From: CAYHWW01 sp964360145
GTDB taxonomy: Bacteria > Bdellovibrionota > UBA1018 > CAYHWW01
Assembly (NCBI GenBank): GCA_964360145.1
Contig: CAYHWW010000222.1
Location: 1 to 5,006, forward strand
Direction of reading: 5' to 3'
DNA length: 5,006 nucleotides
Positions 4,952-5,006 of this stretch are shown here, piece after piece. The position numbers and the translations under genes are program-made. Every line of letters starts with the position of its first letter. The first letter of the stretch is position 1. Below the pieces are notes generated by a model. It made no database searches. It saw only the letters and a program-made list of their open reading frames with translations, and was not told the DNA's origin.

Positions 4952-5006
4952 CGTAGGCTCGGTCTTTTCCCGCCTGGCTTCGTTGCTCCTCCTCGTGGCT
5001 CCACGC
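4952..5006. other. Tail after the metallopeptidase gene; no supported gene
   Basis: These 55 bases hold no convincing terminator. A small hairpin, CGTGG-CT-CCACG, lies near the right edge without a T tract. On the minus strand a frame is open from the edge to a TAA at 4950-4948, encoding VEPRGGATKPGGKRPSLR. Its stop would overlap the metallopeptidase stop in the shared TTAA (4948-4951). This could be the C-terminus of a convergent gene, but 18 codons are too few to tell. Confidence 0.2.

Noticed and set aside
1..5006. CRISPR array, tandem repeats, insertion-sequence ends or a defence cassette
   Set aside because: No regularly spaced direct repeats, terminal inverted repeats, transposase or recognised defence genes are visible in the window.

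Overview
The window is 5,006 bases of GC-rich bacterial DNA, roughly 60% GC by eye. Both tRNA genes encode their 3' CCA. One peptidase appears to carry an export signal, and a phosphoribosyltransferase has a -24/-12 type promoter candidate. Together these suggest a Gram-negative bacterium, most likely Pseudomonadota, but nothing here fixes the genus and other Gram-negative phyla remain possible.

Left edge (1-423): the C-terminal end of a tyrosine recombinase (integrase) reads toward the 3' end of a minus-strand tRNA-Ser(CGA) gene and stops 46 bases short of it. This is the usual layout at the boundary of an element inserted at the 3' end of a tRNA gene, with the element extending off the left side. 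The tRNA has a sound acceptor stem, D arm, anticodon arm and variable arm, but its T arm cannot pair and the T loop lacks the normal sequence. It may be a hybrid or decayed gene left by integration.

Middle (424-1741): a standalone DEDDy 3'-5' exonuclease-like protein on the plus strand and a CxxC thioredoxin-like protein on the minus strand converge, with one base between their stop codons. An extended -10 element sits so close to the thioredoxin-like gene's start codon that its mRNA may be leaderless.

Middle right (1742-2803): a phosphoribosyltransferase has a clear ribosome binding site and a sigma-54-like promoter candidate. Its last sense codon and stop codon overlap the 3' end of a minus-strand tRNA-Lys(TTT) gene, which has its own good promoter.

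Right (2804-4951): a large M3-family zinc metallopeptidase of the Dcp/oligopeptidase A type, with a probable N-terminal signal peptide. The last 55 bases hold no supported gene.

The four complete protein genes are not an evident operon: directions alternate and two tRNA genes intervene. Apart from the integration boundary this looks like ordinary chromosomal housekeeping sequence. I see no clear new multi-gene system. The points most worth checking are the damaged tRNA-Ser beside the integrase, the tRNA-Lys/CDS overlap, and the two unusual promoter candidates.
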